This document shows positions 9,956 through 21,030 of a stretch of 64,000 nucleotides of DNA, piece after piece. A program made the translations under genes and the position numbers. Position 1 is the first letter of the stretch. Each line of letters opens with the position of its first letter. This DNA comes from Pleurodeles waltl (lineage: Eukaryota; Chordata; Amphibia; Caudata; Salamandridae): positions 1,580,478,049-1,580,542,048 of the forward strand of contig NC_090445.1 of NCBI RefSeq assembly GCF_031143425.1, written 5' to 3'. The notes below the pieces were generated by a model that was not told the DNA's origin, made no database searches, and worked only from the letters and a program-made list of their open reading frames with translations.

Positions 9956-12750
9956 TCTTGCAACACAAATTGAAGATGAAAAGTAAAATAGTTAATATTA
10001 GCGACCCAATTCAAAGCACCACAGCCGCCATGGGCATGAGCGTGAAGGAGAGACACAAAAGGAAAAAGAAGTCAGCTCAGTCAGACATATTAGCAATCGT
10101 GCAATTATGCATGTAACAGGGTCGATGGCCAAGGCAGTAACAAAACAGCCCGAAGGAGAGACAAACGTAAAGCACTTAACAATGATAAAAAAGGATTTTT
10201 GAAAGGCGAGCCCATGAACGAGTGATAGTAATGAGCATGCGATGGGTGTGGTTAAAAGCCCACAAATCGATTACAACACATCAGAGCGCTTGCACGCTCA
10301 ACCTAAAAAGTAGGGTCCAAATTTGTTGCATTGCCTTAAATTCTAGTGATCAGTTGTTTTACAAGGGTTTGCAAGGTTCTCAGACACTGGAATTGAGACG
10401 CATCAAGTGGTAGTGATTTGTTCAGAATCACACAATCTCTTCCAAGCTACCAATGTAGAATTAGTCTCCATGCAGCTGTTAACAGTAAAGCGGCCATCAA
10501 GCAAGGGGTATGGAATTGGATTTTCTGTATCCCCGCTAAAAGAGGTCTTTCTATTGCAGTTGTACACGCAGTACCTAGTCAGTGGTTACACAGAGGACAT
10601 TGAGTTGAAGGGCACTGTCTGGCATCTCTGTCAAGTGCTATAACCAGGCCCAGGCAATATTTTTGGAGCCCTAGCATGCCCATATTGCCACACCGTACTT
10701 TGGAAAAGTACACGAAAATGCATCTGATAGAAGCAATCCTGTGCCCCTTCTTCAGGGTCTCTCTGCTGTCCCCTGGTATTTCCTTACCCAGGACCCACCC
10801 AGACTAGAGGCAGACACAAATATAGGGTGAGTTCATTCTTGGAGTGAAATGGTGCACTCATGCGAGCTGGCAATAAACAGTGTTGACAATTCTTCTCAGA
10901 TACTTTCAACCTCCAAGTGCACTGCCCTATAACTGTCCCATTAATGCGTTGATTTACAACCCCATGGTCAGAAACAGATGCATTATGCCCTGTCTAGATC
11001 AGCTCCGAGTCCCCCTCCCTTCCGTGGAAGGGGAATCCATTTCCCCGTCTGTGAAAGAGAACCCTCTTGTTTTCACAAAGGGTGCAGGTCCTGCATTTAG
11101 ATTGCTTTTAGTCCTGTGCCGCTGCTGGGTAATGGGAAACCTGCTTATTTTATTTTTGCATCTTTAATTGGGAAGCATGACAGATGGCGCAGGCACAGCT
11201 TGAAGTGCTCTTAATGGAGACACCTTCCAGGGCTGCCAGTCCCCACACACTGCAGGAGGGGCTTAAATAAACTGGAGCACGAGCTATCTTCCTTCATATA
11301 AACTAAGTGGTGACCTTTGGGGAAAGGGCGCTGGCCCGAGTTACAGGATCTTGGCTTAGGCCTCGTGCCTCAGGCTACAGGGTAAGTGGGGTGGCACGCT
11401 CACACTAAAGGCTGGACATACAAGCGATAGCGCCTCGACAAGGGTAGCAAGCGCTATACACATTCAATCACAATTATAACTTGCAAGCTCATTACATCAG
11501 GGTGGAAATCATAAAGTAAAAATAGCACGAACTGTATTTTCCAGTTGATTACGAACTGAACGCCAAATTACATTCTGTCACTCTAGGTGCTCGCATTTAC
11601 CACTGGGCGTCTAACAAACGTAATCCATAGGTAAACAATTGGCACAAACGTCGGGTGCAGCTTCCCACGAAGGCTCTGGCTTACATCCAGGGTAAATATG
11701 CCTACTATGAACACATATCACCTAACACCCATAAAGAAGCAAAATATCATGCAAAGAAATGTGCATGCCACAATCTGGTAAGTGGTAAACAGGAACATTA
11801 AACACAAAAGGTGTCCTGCCAATCTATTTTCAAGGAATAGTTAAAATGGTATTTAGGTGGAGAACAATGGCAGGTTAACCAGGGGAACTTCATTTTATGG
11901 TTTCACCTGCACTGCGCTCGCACTGTGCTTGCAAAACCTCAGAGTGTCCCCATTACTTATCTTGACATACCATTGGCTGGCTCCCACGGGGATTCTGTGT
12001 CACATTACTTACCATTGGCTGGCTCTCAGGTGGCTCCTTGCTGGTCAGCACAACCTCCTCTTCTGCCCAATAGCATGTTTCTCGTCACCCTGCACCCCTC
12101 CTCCCACCGTTCATTTCACAACACCCCCACACTGCCCTACTTCCACATCCATTTTAGTTGATGCCCAGGAGTCACTATGGAGGTGGAAGAGGCTATCCTC
12201 TGCAAATCTGCTAGTACACGCCTTCACTTGCCATCATTTTTCTTCACACTGCGCCTCACTTTTTCCCTGTGCTTCTGTCCATATTCTGTTTCTCTGCACC
12301 CCAAACCCCAGGAGATTGGCACAACCCATCTCTCATACTCCCAAAAAGAAAGTATTTTATAGTTTTTCACACAGTGTTTGTAGGGGAAAGCATTGCCTCG
12401 CAGTGATCAGAGAATGGGCTATTTGAAAGATGTGCAAGACAACCATCCTTTTAAATCATTTTTAAATGTATTCATGTAGGTGATTTCTCAGGTGAGACAC
12501 TTCGTGTGACACTGCTAGACCACTTATGAGTGTGTGGCTTCAGACGTATCTGTTCTATGTCGATTATAGTGCATTACCATCCCCACAGATAAAAGCATAA
12601 TAACCTCTCTTCGTCGAGGCACTACACACGAAACACAAATTACATCAGTGCAAGATTATCACACACATCATAAGAGCACTCCGAACAGCCTTAACAGGCT
12701 TAGGAATGGCAAGGCCTCCCACAGCGTTGGAAGCTCAGTAAGGACAACAC
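9956..12750. other. Unassigned stretch
   Basis: No gene is recognised. A 28-codon frame at 10030 has a favourable GCCGCCATGG start but no family match. 11410-11460 has a GCGCTATACAC-like tail seen in some LINE/SINE ends. ACCATTGGCTGGCTC is repeated near 11970 and 12010. The 189-codon frame at 11857-12426 has low-complexity P/H/S composition and no domain. Confidence 0.45.
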
Positions 12751-13002
12751 ACATTGACAAAGCCTATAGGTTTCACCACAGCAAAATCTATTGGATTTAT
12801 CAATGTTACTTAAGACATGTTGCACAGCAGCACTTGCTGTTGTGCAACATGGCTTAAAGGTTTTTAAAAAGTGCTATGACGCGGATAGCGTTGACTGCGT
12901 TATATCGTTTTTTTAAACTTTAAGCCATGCTGCTGTATCTAAAAACATTGGCAAAACCAATATATTTCACAGAGGCTAAACCTATTGGCTTTGTCAATGC
13001 TT
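12751..13002. mobile_element. Palindromic short element, GCCAATAGG family
   Basis: The left arm (12751-12805) carries ACATTGACAAAGCCTATAGG and the right arm (12943-13002) carries its inverse, CCTATTGGCTTTGTCAATG. Inside are a second inverted pair, CATGGCTTAAAGG (about 12849) against CTTTAAGCCATGC (about 12918), and a local GTTGCACAGCAGC/GCTGTTGTGCAAC hairpin. The whole is a nested palindrome of about 250 bp, consistent with a miniature inverted-repeat element. Class and target duplication are not determined. Confidence 0.65.
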
Positions 13003-14372
13003 GCTTCTTATTGAAGACCCTATCCCACTCTACTAGTGGCATGTGTCTTCATCAGGTTTCATCCAGGGCCCTATAAACCAGGATGGTCTCAACCAGTTTA
13101 CAGTGAGCACTTTTCCTTCCGAGGTCTTCTAGGGATAAAAATACCTAAGGTACACCCAGGTATCCATTTAATTAATAACATGTGTCTCTTGAATGAATAA
13201 AAACAGAGTTGGGTGTCTACTGGTTATAATAGCCTTACACCCTTTTCCTGTGTCAACATGTTTCAACCTTCTCTATTGGCCACTAAGGGTCCGAGGCTTT
13301 CATCAGGACAAAGATTAATGTCCCAGAATCAGTCTTGTTTTTAACTTTATATATTATCTATTGCCCTGTCCCTATTAAGTCCAGGCAAATGACAAATAAT
13401 ATAAAACATGAATATGTGGCATCCTTGATGATTATGTGACGATTGGGGTATGTCCCCACCTCTTCTCATGTCATGCAGAGCACTGCCACAATAGGAAAAA
13501 AATGTATATATGCAATACCATTTGGGTTAGGAGATTTTATTGTATCATTCAACAGGGGAGAAAAGGATCATCAATGTGGCTTTCTCTTAGAGTTATAGAA
13601 ACCTCCTGTAAGAGTCATGCAATGGTTAGTAAGCACCAGGAATGTTCCTCCGCAATTTCTGCCTCTGCTTGTCTCTCTTACATTCACTCTTTTTCTTTCG
13701 CTATCTCTCTCTCAAGTTAATTACATTTATTTTTAACATGTTTGCATGACATAAAAGTTTACAGTTATAACTAAAATTTGACAAATGCCACTGGTCACGG
13801 TTTTATATGCTTGAATTTTTCATGCTCTGATACTGTCACAATTTGTCAATGCTGCCTCCTGCAACTGGGTTCATCCACTCCCTCGCAGATCTATTGGACG
13901 CTAACTCCTCTAAACATTACCACATGCTCTGTTATCCCTTCTAACTTGCTTCAAAACTTTTTGGGCTGCAAAAAGATCAGTTATTTAGAAATGGTCTACT
14001 TAACCCACAAACTGAGCACTAAGAAATTATCAAATATCATTCTTTAATCAACTCTACCCACCGGGGCCTTAAAATAGAAGCAAGAGATTAAAGAATACTG
14101 TTTAGTTAATGTCTTAAATCTTGATGTAGTAATACCTCCCATTTTAGATGTTTACATCTCAAAATAAAACAGAAAACTCTGAAATATGTTTCTTTGTTTC
14201 ACAAAGTAGATCAGTTACTGCCTCTTTTAAAAAGTGTGAAGATTGCGCACTGATTGGAACCCCAATTTTGCATAAACTGGCAAAATTCCCAAATTGCTAT
14301 TTTGACGAGACTGAGAATGAGGCCCACTTGGTGTTTTCTAGTCAACAAACATTGTCATCTGACTGGATCATT
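13003..14372. other. Unassigned stretch
   Basis: No gene is seen. CTTCATCAGG-type motifs near 13050 and 13300 resemble tails of some Penelope-like elements, but too little is present to call one. Confidence 0.45.
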
Positions 14373-14499
14373 TGTCCTCCGTAAGATGCCTTTTTTCTAT
14401 TCTTGAACCACTAACAGGTGTAGTGGAAAAGGTGCTTACCTATTTCCACAACACCTGTTAGTGGTTCAAGAATAGAAAGTAGTCATCTTAGAGAGGACA
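14373..14499. repeat. 127-bp near-perfect hairpin (MITE or hairpin-RNA locus)
   Basis: The left arm starts TGTCCTCCGTAAGATG and the right arm ends CATCTTAGAGAGGACA. The inner TCTATTCTTGAACCACTAAC pairs perfectly with its inverse, and pairing continues to a 4-base GCTT loop at 14434-14437. Roughly 55 of 61 arm positions pair. Such symmetry implies a young palindromic element, or a long hairpin transcript if it is expressed. No clear target duplication was found. Confidence 0.8.
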
Positions 14500-15103
14500 A
14501 CGCCATCTTAGGAAGGGCTTATTTCTCTACACATACGTGACTGACGAACTGTCTATCTGCATGACAGAGCCAATCAGTTGCAAAACAGTAGGGAAATTAA
14601 TCTGTGACATCTATTTGAGACAATGCACAAGCAATGACCATAATAATTATGACAATGAGGATGTCGATGATGATGATAACGATAATATTAATGGCAAGTA
14701 AAAATGTTGACATTTATAATAGTGATAATATTCTATGAAATAAAGTAACTCCAACTATGGATAAAATAAACAGGATATTACAAGTCATCAAGGAATTCCA
14801 ATACCCTTACAAATATAAGTGTTTACTTTTTTTCTTATATACTTAAGAGAAATCAATTGGGATGTGTCGGAGAGGGAATACCGAAATACATTATTGACGT
14901 GGGTTCTGCTCTACCAATTTTGCGATTCCCCAAACCCATGTGTTATCGGGGAGAACAGTCAAGTTCCTGTTTGCCTTCATCGATGGAAACCTGAGACCTG
15001 GCAGCCTGCCTGTCTTTGGCCACTGGGCCACAGTGGCTAATGCCCATCCGATATAAAACATGGCATGTGCTACTACTGTTTTCTGCCCTGACCCAGGCAG
15101 GAA
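14500..15103. other. Unassigned stretch
   Basis: AT-rich, with a GAT/GAC-rich run near 14640-14700. No gene is recognised. Confidence 0.5.
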
Positions 15104-15222
15104 AGAGAACAAGCACTGGCAAAGCCAATAGGTCTCACCTATACAAGAGCTATTGGCTTTGGCAATGTATTTTGTCATGTTGTACACCGGTGTGGCTGCT
15201 GTTCAGCATGGCTAAAAGTTAG
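15104..15222 (+). mobile_element. Half copy of the GCCAATAGG palindromic family
   Basis: CACTGGCAAAGCCAATAGG, then CTATTGGCTTTGGCAATGT, then GTTCAGCATGGCTAAAAG, matches the left half of the element at 12751-13002. The other half is missing. The satellite starts immediately after it. Confidence 0.6.
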
Positions 15223-15229
15223 TAGCATT

Positions 15230-16750
15230 CAGTGTCAGAGTGGAAATGGGGGGTGGAGTGTCATAGAGTGGATTTGTTGGAATGTCGTAGAGTGGAGTAG
15301 GAGTAGTAGAGTGTCGTAGAGTTGAGGGGTATAGAGTTCAGTGGTTCAGTGGCAGAGAGTGGCAGGGAGTGGAGTGGGCTGGAATAGGGTGGAGTGGGTT
15401 GGAATGGATTGAGGTAGTGGGGTGGATTGGATGGATAGACTGAATTGGAGTAGATTAGGGTGAATTGGATTGGGTAGAGTGGGTGGATTGAGTGGAGTGG
15501 AGTGGATTGAAATGGAGTGAGGTGGATGGGTTTGGAGTGGATTTGAGTGGGGTGGATTAGATTGGATTGGGGTGAGTGGTTTGGATTGGAGGGGTGGGTG
15601 GATTGGATTGGGGTGGGGTGGATTAGTTTGGAGTGGGGTGGACTGGATTCACTAGATTGGATTGGAGTGGGGTGGATTGGACTGGAGTGGGTGGATTGGA
15701 TTGGGTTGCCTTTGACTGGGGTGGATTAGACTGGACTTGGTGGATTGGATTGGGGTGCCTTGGACCCGGGTGGATTGGACTGAAGTGGAGTGGGGTGGAC
15801 TGGATTTGGGTGGGTTGGATACTGGAGTGGGGCGGGCTGGATTGATTGGAGTGGGGTGGGTTGGATTGGATTGTGATAGACTGGATGGATTGGAGTAGAG
15901 TGTGGTGGATTAGAGTGAGTGGGGTAGATTGTAATGGTGTGGGGGTGGATTGGAGTAAGGTGGACTGAAATGGGGTGCAGTGGATTGGATTGGGGTGTGG
16001 TGGGCTGCAGTTGGATGGATTGGATTGGAGAGGGGTGGGTGGCTTAGAATTGATTGGATTGGAGTGTGTTGGATTGGAGTGGGATAGATTGTAGTGGAAT
16101 CGAGTGGGGTGAATTGCATTGAGGTGGGGTACATTGAAATGGGGTGGGGTGGATGGATTGGATTGGAGTGGAGTGGAGTGGACTGAACTGGGATGCAGTG
16201 GAGTGGATTGGATTGGGGTGGATTGGAGTGCGTTTGGCTAGATTGTAGTGGGGTGGATTGGAATGGAATGAACTGGGATGGGATGGGGTGGATTAGGGTA
16301 GAGTGGGGTGGATTGAATTGGAGTGGTTGTTTTGGAGTGGGGTGTATTGGAGTGAGGTGAAGTTAACTGAAATGGGGTGGGGTGGATTGGAGGGGTGGAA
16401 TGGATTGGAAAGGGGTGGGGTGGATTGGACTGGATAGGGAGGAGTGGGTTGGATTGGGGTGGGGTGGGGTAAATTGGACTGGGGTGGACTGGACTGGGGT
16501 GGATTGCATTGAGGTGATGTGGATTGGATTGGATTGGTGTGGAGTAAATTGGATTGGAGTGAGGTGGGTGGATTGGAGTTGGGTGGACTGGAATGGGGTG
16601 GATCAGATTTAGGTGAATTGTATTAGGTGAGGTTGAGTGGAGGGGATTGGAATGAGGTGGATTGGATTGAGTGGGGTGGATTAGGGTGGGGTGGATTGGA
16701 TTGTGTGCAGTGGATTGTGTTGGTGTGGATTGAATGGGGTGGATTGTATT
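15230..16750 (+). repeat. GTGGATTGGA-type satellite array
   Basis: About 1.5 kb is built almost wholly of 5-base modules TGGAT, TGGAG, TGGGG and TGGAC, for example GGGGTGGATTGGATTGGAGT. No strict higher-order unit is evident. All long open frames in it, on both strands, follow from this composition and are not genes. The start is diffuse, with GTCGTAGAGTGGAGTAG-like lead-in copies. Confidence 0.93.
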
Positions 16751-17419
16751 TTTTGACATATATTTATCATTTTTGAATGCATGCAAACTACACAAATAAC
16801 AGCCCATTAGGATTAGAAACCTATCAACCTACATGTGGATATCACAAAGAGAATAATTTTGGTACAGCAACTACTTTTATATAATTAACACAGCTAACTA
16901 GAACAAGTTGGATGTTTATATTTACCATTAAGAACAAACTCAGATTTTCAATTAGATACTATTAACCTGAAATGTACCACCTGTTGTAGCTTCGTGCACA
17001 AACAGGATTCCAAATTATGTTATTTTGTTGTGAAACATTTCCATCCTCTGTGAGGTTTGGTTTAAGAAACACCCTGCTGTATTCTTATTCAGTCTGTACC
17101 TCACACATGACACTTCAAAAGCACTCAGCCTACATGTAGATTGTGTTTAAAGCTACCTAATGTGGATATTCTATTGAGAAGGTTATCTGCATATGAGGAT
17201 ACTTTTCTCTTCCTCTTTAATACTCTAAAGTTTGCTGTGTCCTAATCTTTACAGCGTATGGTACAAAAGGTTCCTGGTACTTTTCAACTACCAATGTGGT
17301 GACACTGCAGTCTCACTTTGTTTTTCTTTTCATTTCTAGTTTTGAGCACATTGAGCTGTGCATATGTAGACATTGTCTCAGGAAATACATACAACATTTT
17401 CAGGCTTTTATTGTCTTGG
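16751..17419. other. Unassigned AT-rich stretch
   Basis: No gene or named element is seen. The last part may be the 3' region of the decayed LINE that follows. Confidence 0.45.
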
Positions 17420-17890
17420 TGCATTACCTCACTTGTGTATGCTCTGTCCGTAAAGTTCCCAATCAACCTGGTCAAAGGCCTTCCCTGTGTCTATATCTAG
17501 TACCTCCAGTGTTTCCTGCAAGAATTTTGCCTTAGTCATAATAGCACGCAGACCTACTCTGTGTTTGGCCGCAAGCCTGCTTCATATAAACCTTTGCTGA
17601 ACCTCCAGGATCACAGTATTGATGACCTGGTTCAGCCTAGTAGACATATTTTAAAGACCATTTTCACACTGCAATGGTCAATGAAATTGGCGTAGAAGAG
17701 CTACCATTTAGAGGATCTTTATCTTCCTTTCCAGAGCAATAGGTATTAAGAGACCTTCCAAGAGTTCATAATATTGCCCAATCCATGTATTTGTAGGTAG
17801 ATATTTAGTATCAAACTCAGTATGTACATTTTAAAACGTTTAAAGAATTCCCTTGGAGGACCACTTGGGCCATTGGCATTGCTCAAACAG
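17420..17890 (-). pseudogene. Decayed L1-clade reverse transcriptase fragment
   Basis: The minus strand reads in order: a GPSGPPREFFK block (about 17885), matching the L1 GPDG..xEFYK signature; a GNIMNSWK block; RLNQVINTVI (about 17635); and LDIDTGKAFDQVDWELY (about 17490), the RT domain A motif with its catalytic Asp. Stops and frameshifts lie between the blocks. The L1 clade is inferred from motif spacing. No poly(A), target duplication or other ORF is visible, so this is an old truncated copy. Confidence 0.8.
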
Positions 17891-18057
17891 AGGATCTTAT
17901 TACTTAGATTTCTGCACAGGGGTGAAGTAATATTGCTGTAATTTACTTGAGCTCACCCCACCAGTTCCTGGACCATTCTCCATGTAAAAACCCCATTTAG
18001 TGTACGTTATCCATCGCTGAACTATGCTCCTGTTTCTGTATTCGGTAAGCCTTTTTA

Positions 18058-18612
18058 GAACCCGGAGGCCACCAGATGGCACTCACTCCAACACCGGCCA
18101 CACGCAGACCGACAAGACTGTGTTATTTCATTGGAAGGAATTTATTTACAACGATGGGATTAAACACACAGTTAAATTTCAATTAAACCTTACATCAACA
18201 ACTTCATAACATTTCAATAAACACTTCAATCAATTAAGTCATAAATCTTGCTAACACCCCAATCTGAAAGGATCCCTCCACGTCTCGAACTTTCCTTTGG
18301 ACCACACAGGTGAACCGTACCTCACCTGTATCCTTGGGGGAGGGGGTGGGGGGGGGGGTGGTTCCCCACACTTCTTCGTAACATGTCCTCGTGCTCTGGG
18401 TTCTACCCCCTCCCCAAATGCCAATCCGCCGTGGGAGTGTAACGGGGCGGCCAGGAGCGGGAGCCCCATGCCCACCTCAGTGATCTGGGCTCCCTAACAC
18501 CAAGCTGGTGTGTACATCCGCAGGTTGCTTCAGGACTGCAGGAACCTACCTCTGGTGTTATCCAGGGGAACCTGACTTGGGGACCCCTCTGTTGCTTAGG
18601 GTGACTTTCATA
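18058..18612 (-). repeat. Ngaro split direct repeat B2
   Basis: It matches 18946-19487 closely, starting at GAA(C/A)CCGRAGGCCACCAGA and ending at TTGCTTAGGGTGACTTT. The main difference is an expanded G run at about 18338-18361. It forms the 3' end of the element. Confidence 0.9.
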
Positions 18613-18655
18613 TCTCAACTCTAAACCTAAAACCAGGGGATGGGAGGGTGGGATT

Positions 18656-18945
18656 ACATCGTTCCAGGCCCCCCCAACCACTGACGCCGCATCCACAAAA
18701 AGGCCAGGCCCTTTCTGGGGGGGCACTTAGGTACCGCCCCGTCGGAAGCGGCGCCAGTGGCCAAACCCAGAAATGACGCGGCCCTTGCGACCATTATCGT
18801 AAGCACTTCCGCCCTCCCACCTCGCGAGGTGAAAGGGCGGAGGTGCCCAAGGCCAGCCAACGCACGACTAGTGCGCAGAGCTCAGGCCACGGCGGCCCCG
18901 TGATCAAAGGGCCGCGCCCCTCCATTTGGGGGGTGTTCTACCATT
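18656..18945 (-). repeat. Ngaro split direct repeat A2
   Basis: It matches 24719-24997. Shared landmarks are CATCGTTCCAGGCCCCCC, AGCACTTCCGCCCTCCCACC, AACGCACGACTAGTGCGCAG and a GTTCTACCA end. It lies between B1 and B2 as expected. Confidence 0.9.
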
Positions 18946-19487
18946 GAAACCGAAGGCCACCAGACAGCCCTCTCCCCAAGACCCACCACACGCAGACCGA
19001 CAAGACTGTGTTATTTCATTGGAAGGAATTTATTTACAACGATGGGATTAAACACACACAGTTAAATTTCAATTAAACCTTACATCAATAACTTCATAAC
19101 GTTTCAATAAAAACTTCAATCAATTAAGTCATAAATCTTGCTAACACCCCAATCTGAAAGGATCCCTCCACGTCCCGAACTTTCCTTTGGACCACACAGG
19201 TGAACCGTACCTCACCTGTATCCCTGGGGGGGGGTGGTTCCCCACACTTCACAGTCCCTTGTCCTCGTGCTCTGGGTTCTGCCCCCTCCCCAAACACCAA
19301 TCCGCTGTGGGGGTGTAACAGGGCAGCCAGGAGCTGGAGCCCCATGCCCACCCCAGCGATCTGGGCTCCCTAAACCCAAGCTGGTGTGTACATCCGCAGG
19401 TTGCTTCAGGACTGCAGGAACCTACATCTGGTGTTATCCAGGGGACCCTGCCTTGGGGACCACTCTGTTGCTTAGGGTGACTTTAGT
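18946..19487 (-). repeat. Ngaro split direct repeat B1
   Basis: This is the internal copy of B. It abuts A2 directly at 18945/18946, the arrangement that allows circular template formation in the Ngaro model. Confidence 0.88.
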
Positions 19488-20152
19488 ATATCCTCTCCCG
19501 CCACAAGGGTGACCAGGGGCCCAGAGGTCCTTCGCCCTCCCCACCCCCAAACAATTTGCGAGAGAAGGCCCAAATGTCAGCAATGAAACAGTCCGTGCCC
19601 GCATCAGATAAGTGCACCCCATCTTTATGAAACATGTCTGCCCCTTTTTTGCAGTCTGTGTGGGATAATCCATAGGCGGCCGGGACCAGGACACAACCTT
19701 GACATTTCCGCATTGAGTCAACAAACGCACACATTCATGGTCCTAGATTTAGTGTTCGGACCCCAGTTGAAACGGAGTATCATATGGGACCATGTGATGG
19801 TAGTGTTCGGGAATTCCTTGGATAACCGGGTGATTTCTGTTAAAATTGCTTCTCTGAGAGTTTTGTGCCCCAGTTGAACCAGGTCATTTCTGGCTATTTG
19901 TATGACGATGAGGTCCGGGAACTGGAGTCCCTCGCACCTTTTCGCCATCTTCACCAGTTGCTGCACCTGAGTGACTCCTAGACCACCAATCCCACACCAC
20001 CGAAAGGCCACGTCACGAATTGCTGCTGGATTAGGCTTACGGAGCAGTTGCAACCTGTAGGCCGCCTGCCGTACAAAAGAGTGCCCCAGCACCCACACCA
20101 CATGAGATGGCATAATAGTGAAATGAAGGAAAGTAGCATGAGTAACCATCAC
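19483..20152 (-). pseudogene. SGNH/GDSL-type hydrolase of the Ngaro element (frameshifted)
   Basis: From an ATG at 20152 the product shows VWVLGHSFV (block I with Ser, GHS instead of GDS), CGIGGLG (block II Gly) and IVIQIARNDL (block III Asn). After a one-base frameshift near 19735 it shows KDGVHLSDAG (block V Asp-x-x-His). The Ser, Gly, Asn and His of the SGNH fold are thus all traceable. SGNH hydrolase ORFs are known as an extra gene in some Ngaro elements. Their substrate is unknown, and lipid or carbohydrate ester hydrolysis is only family-level knowledge. It lies just 3' of the recombinase and 5' of B1. The frameshift makes this copy non-functional as read. Confidence 0.82.
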
Positions 20153-20187
20153 GCAAAGGATAAAAAAACAGGTGTGTGTATCACTTA

Positions 20188-21030
20188 TTATTGTAACTCA
20201 GGCCGTATGTAACGTTTATAACAATTGGATGACCATCTCCCGATTGTCTTCACTTCTTCAGATGACATCCCAGCAACGGCCGCCCCAATCCAGAATGAGT
20301 GCGGTGAGTAACCAAGCGTATGTACCTCAGAAGCCTATAGTGCTGCTTTCATTACTGCTGAGAACTGGCAACATGATAAGCACTCCCCGTTCTTATGAAG
20401 AAACAAAGCTGGGGCTCCGGAGGCGTGAGCTACCTTAATTTTAATGGTCGACCCTCTCCCCTGTTGATCTGTCTTGGATCTTTGTAACCGTATTGTTACA
20501 CACTCTGGGCCAATACGAACATCGGCCCACTGAAGACCTCCTGTAAAATCACCCTTGCATGACCACACTAGTTCGCCTACGCTGAAAGCGCCATAAAAGG
20601 CTGTAGAGAATGCTGCGACAAATAATATCACCTCAAATGGGGGAGAACAAACTTTATCAAGGCTGTCCAGGAGCCCCCCCAAGATATGAGCCGTTAGGGG
20701 GCACCTAGTGTCCTTCTTTGCACCTTCTAGGGGAGCCCACCCGGCCAATGCCCTCCTAATGATAAATGCGTTAAGGTGTGACTCCTGATTATGTAACTTT
20801 GCGAAGAGGCGAATGGTGGCAAGGTGAGCCCTCGCGTAAGAAACTGGTTTTCCTTGTTCCTCAAGATGACTTAAAAAACTGAAAATGGCCTGCGTTGAAA
20901 ACCATTCAGGAATTTTGAGAGTGTTCAAAAACATTCTATATTGCTTAAATGATTCCTCGTATGACCTGGGTGTGCGTGTTGCTAGGGATGCTGCTACTAA
21001 TTTGGAGAGGGCGGTACTCCAATCTTCCAC
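20188..21030 (-). pseudogene. Ngaro tyrosine recombinase (YR)
   Basis: An open frame of 231 codons starts at 21030, overlaps the end of RT-RNase H by 34 bp, meets TAG at 20335-20337, and continues in frame to TAA at 20188 (280 codons in all). The N-terminal SAM-like part includes TPRSYEESFKQYRMFLNTL. The catalytic part has YGAFSVGELV where box I Arg is expected (Ser here), the beta-hairpin Lys region RSKTDQQGRG, PHSFWIGAA where HxxR is expected (Trp in place of Arg), IGRWSS, and a Tyr in SNCYKRYIRPE. Its role would be integrating the circular cDNA. With both catalytic Arg positions changed plus a stop, it is dead. Confidence 0.87.

Noticed and set aside
10030..10116. Small frame with a strong GCCGCCATGG context
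   Set aside because: It has only 28 codons and no homology that I recognise. The context alone is not evidence.
11857..12426. 189-codon open frame
   Set aside because: It has random-looking H/P/S/C-rich composition with no motif, and overlapping frames on the same strand are equally open.
15547..16807. Long open frames on both strands (for example a 189-codon minus frame)
   Set aside because: They follow from the GTGGATTGGA satellite composition. The peptides are simple W/G/D or P/H/T/S repeats with no domain.
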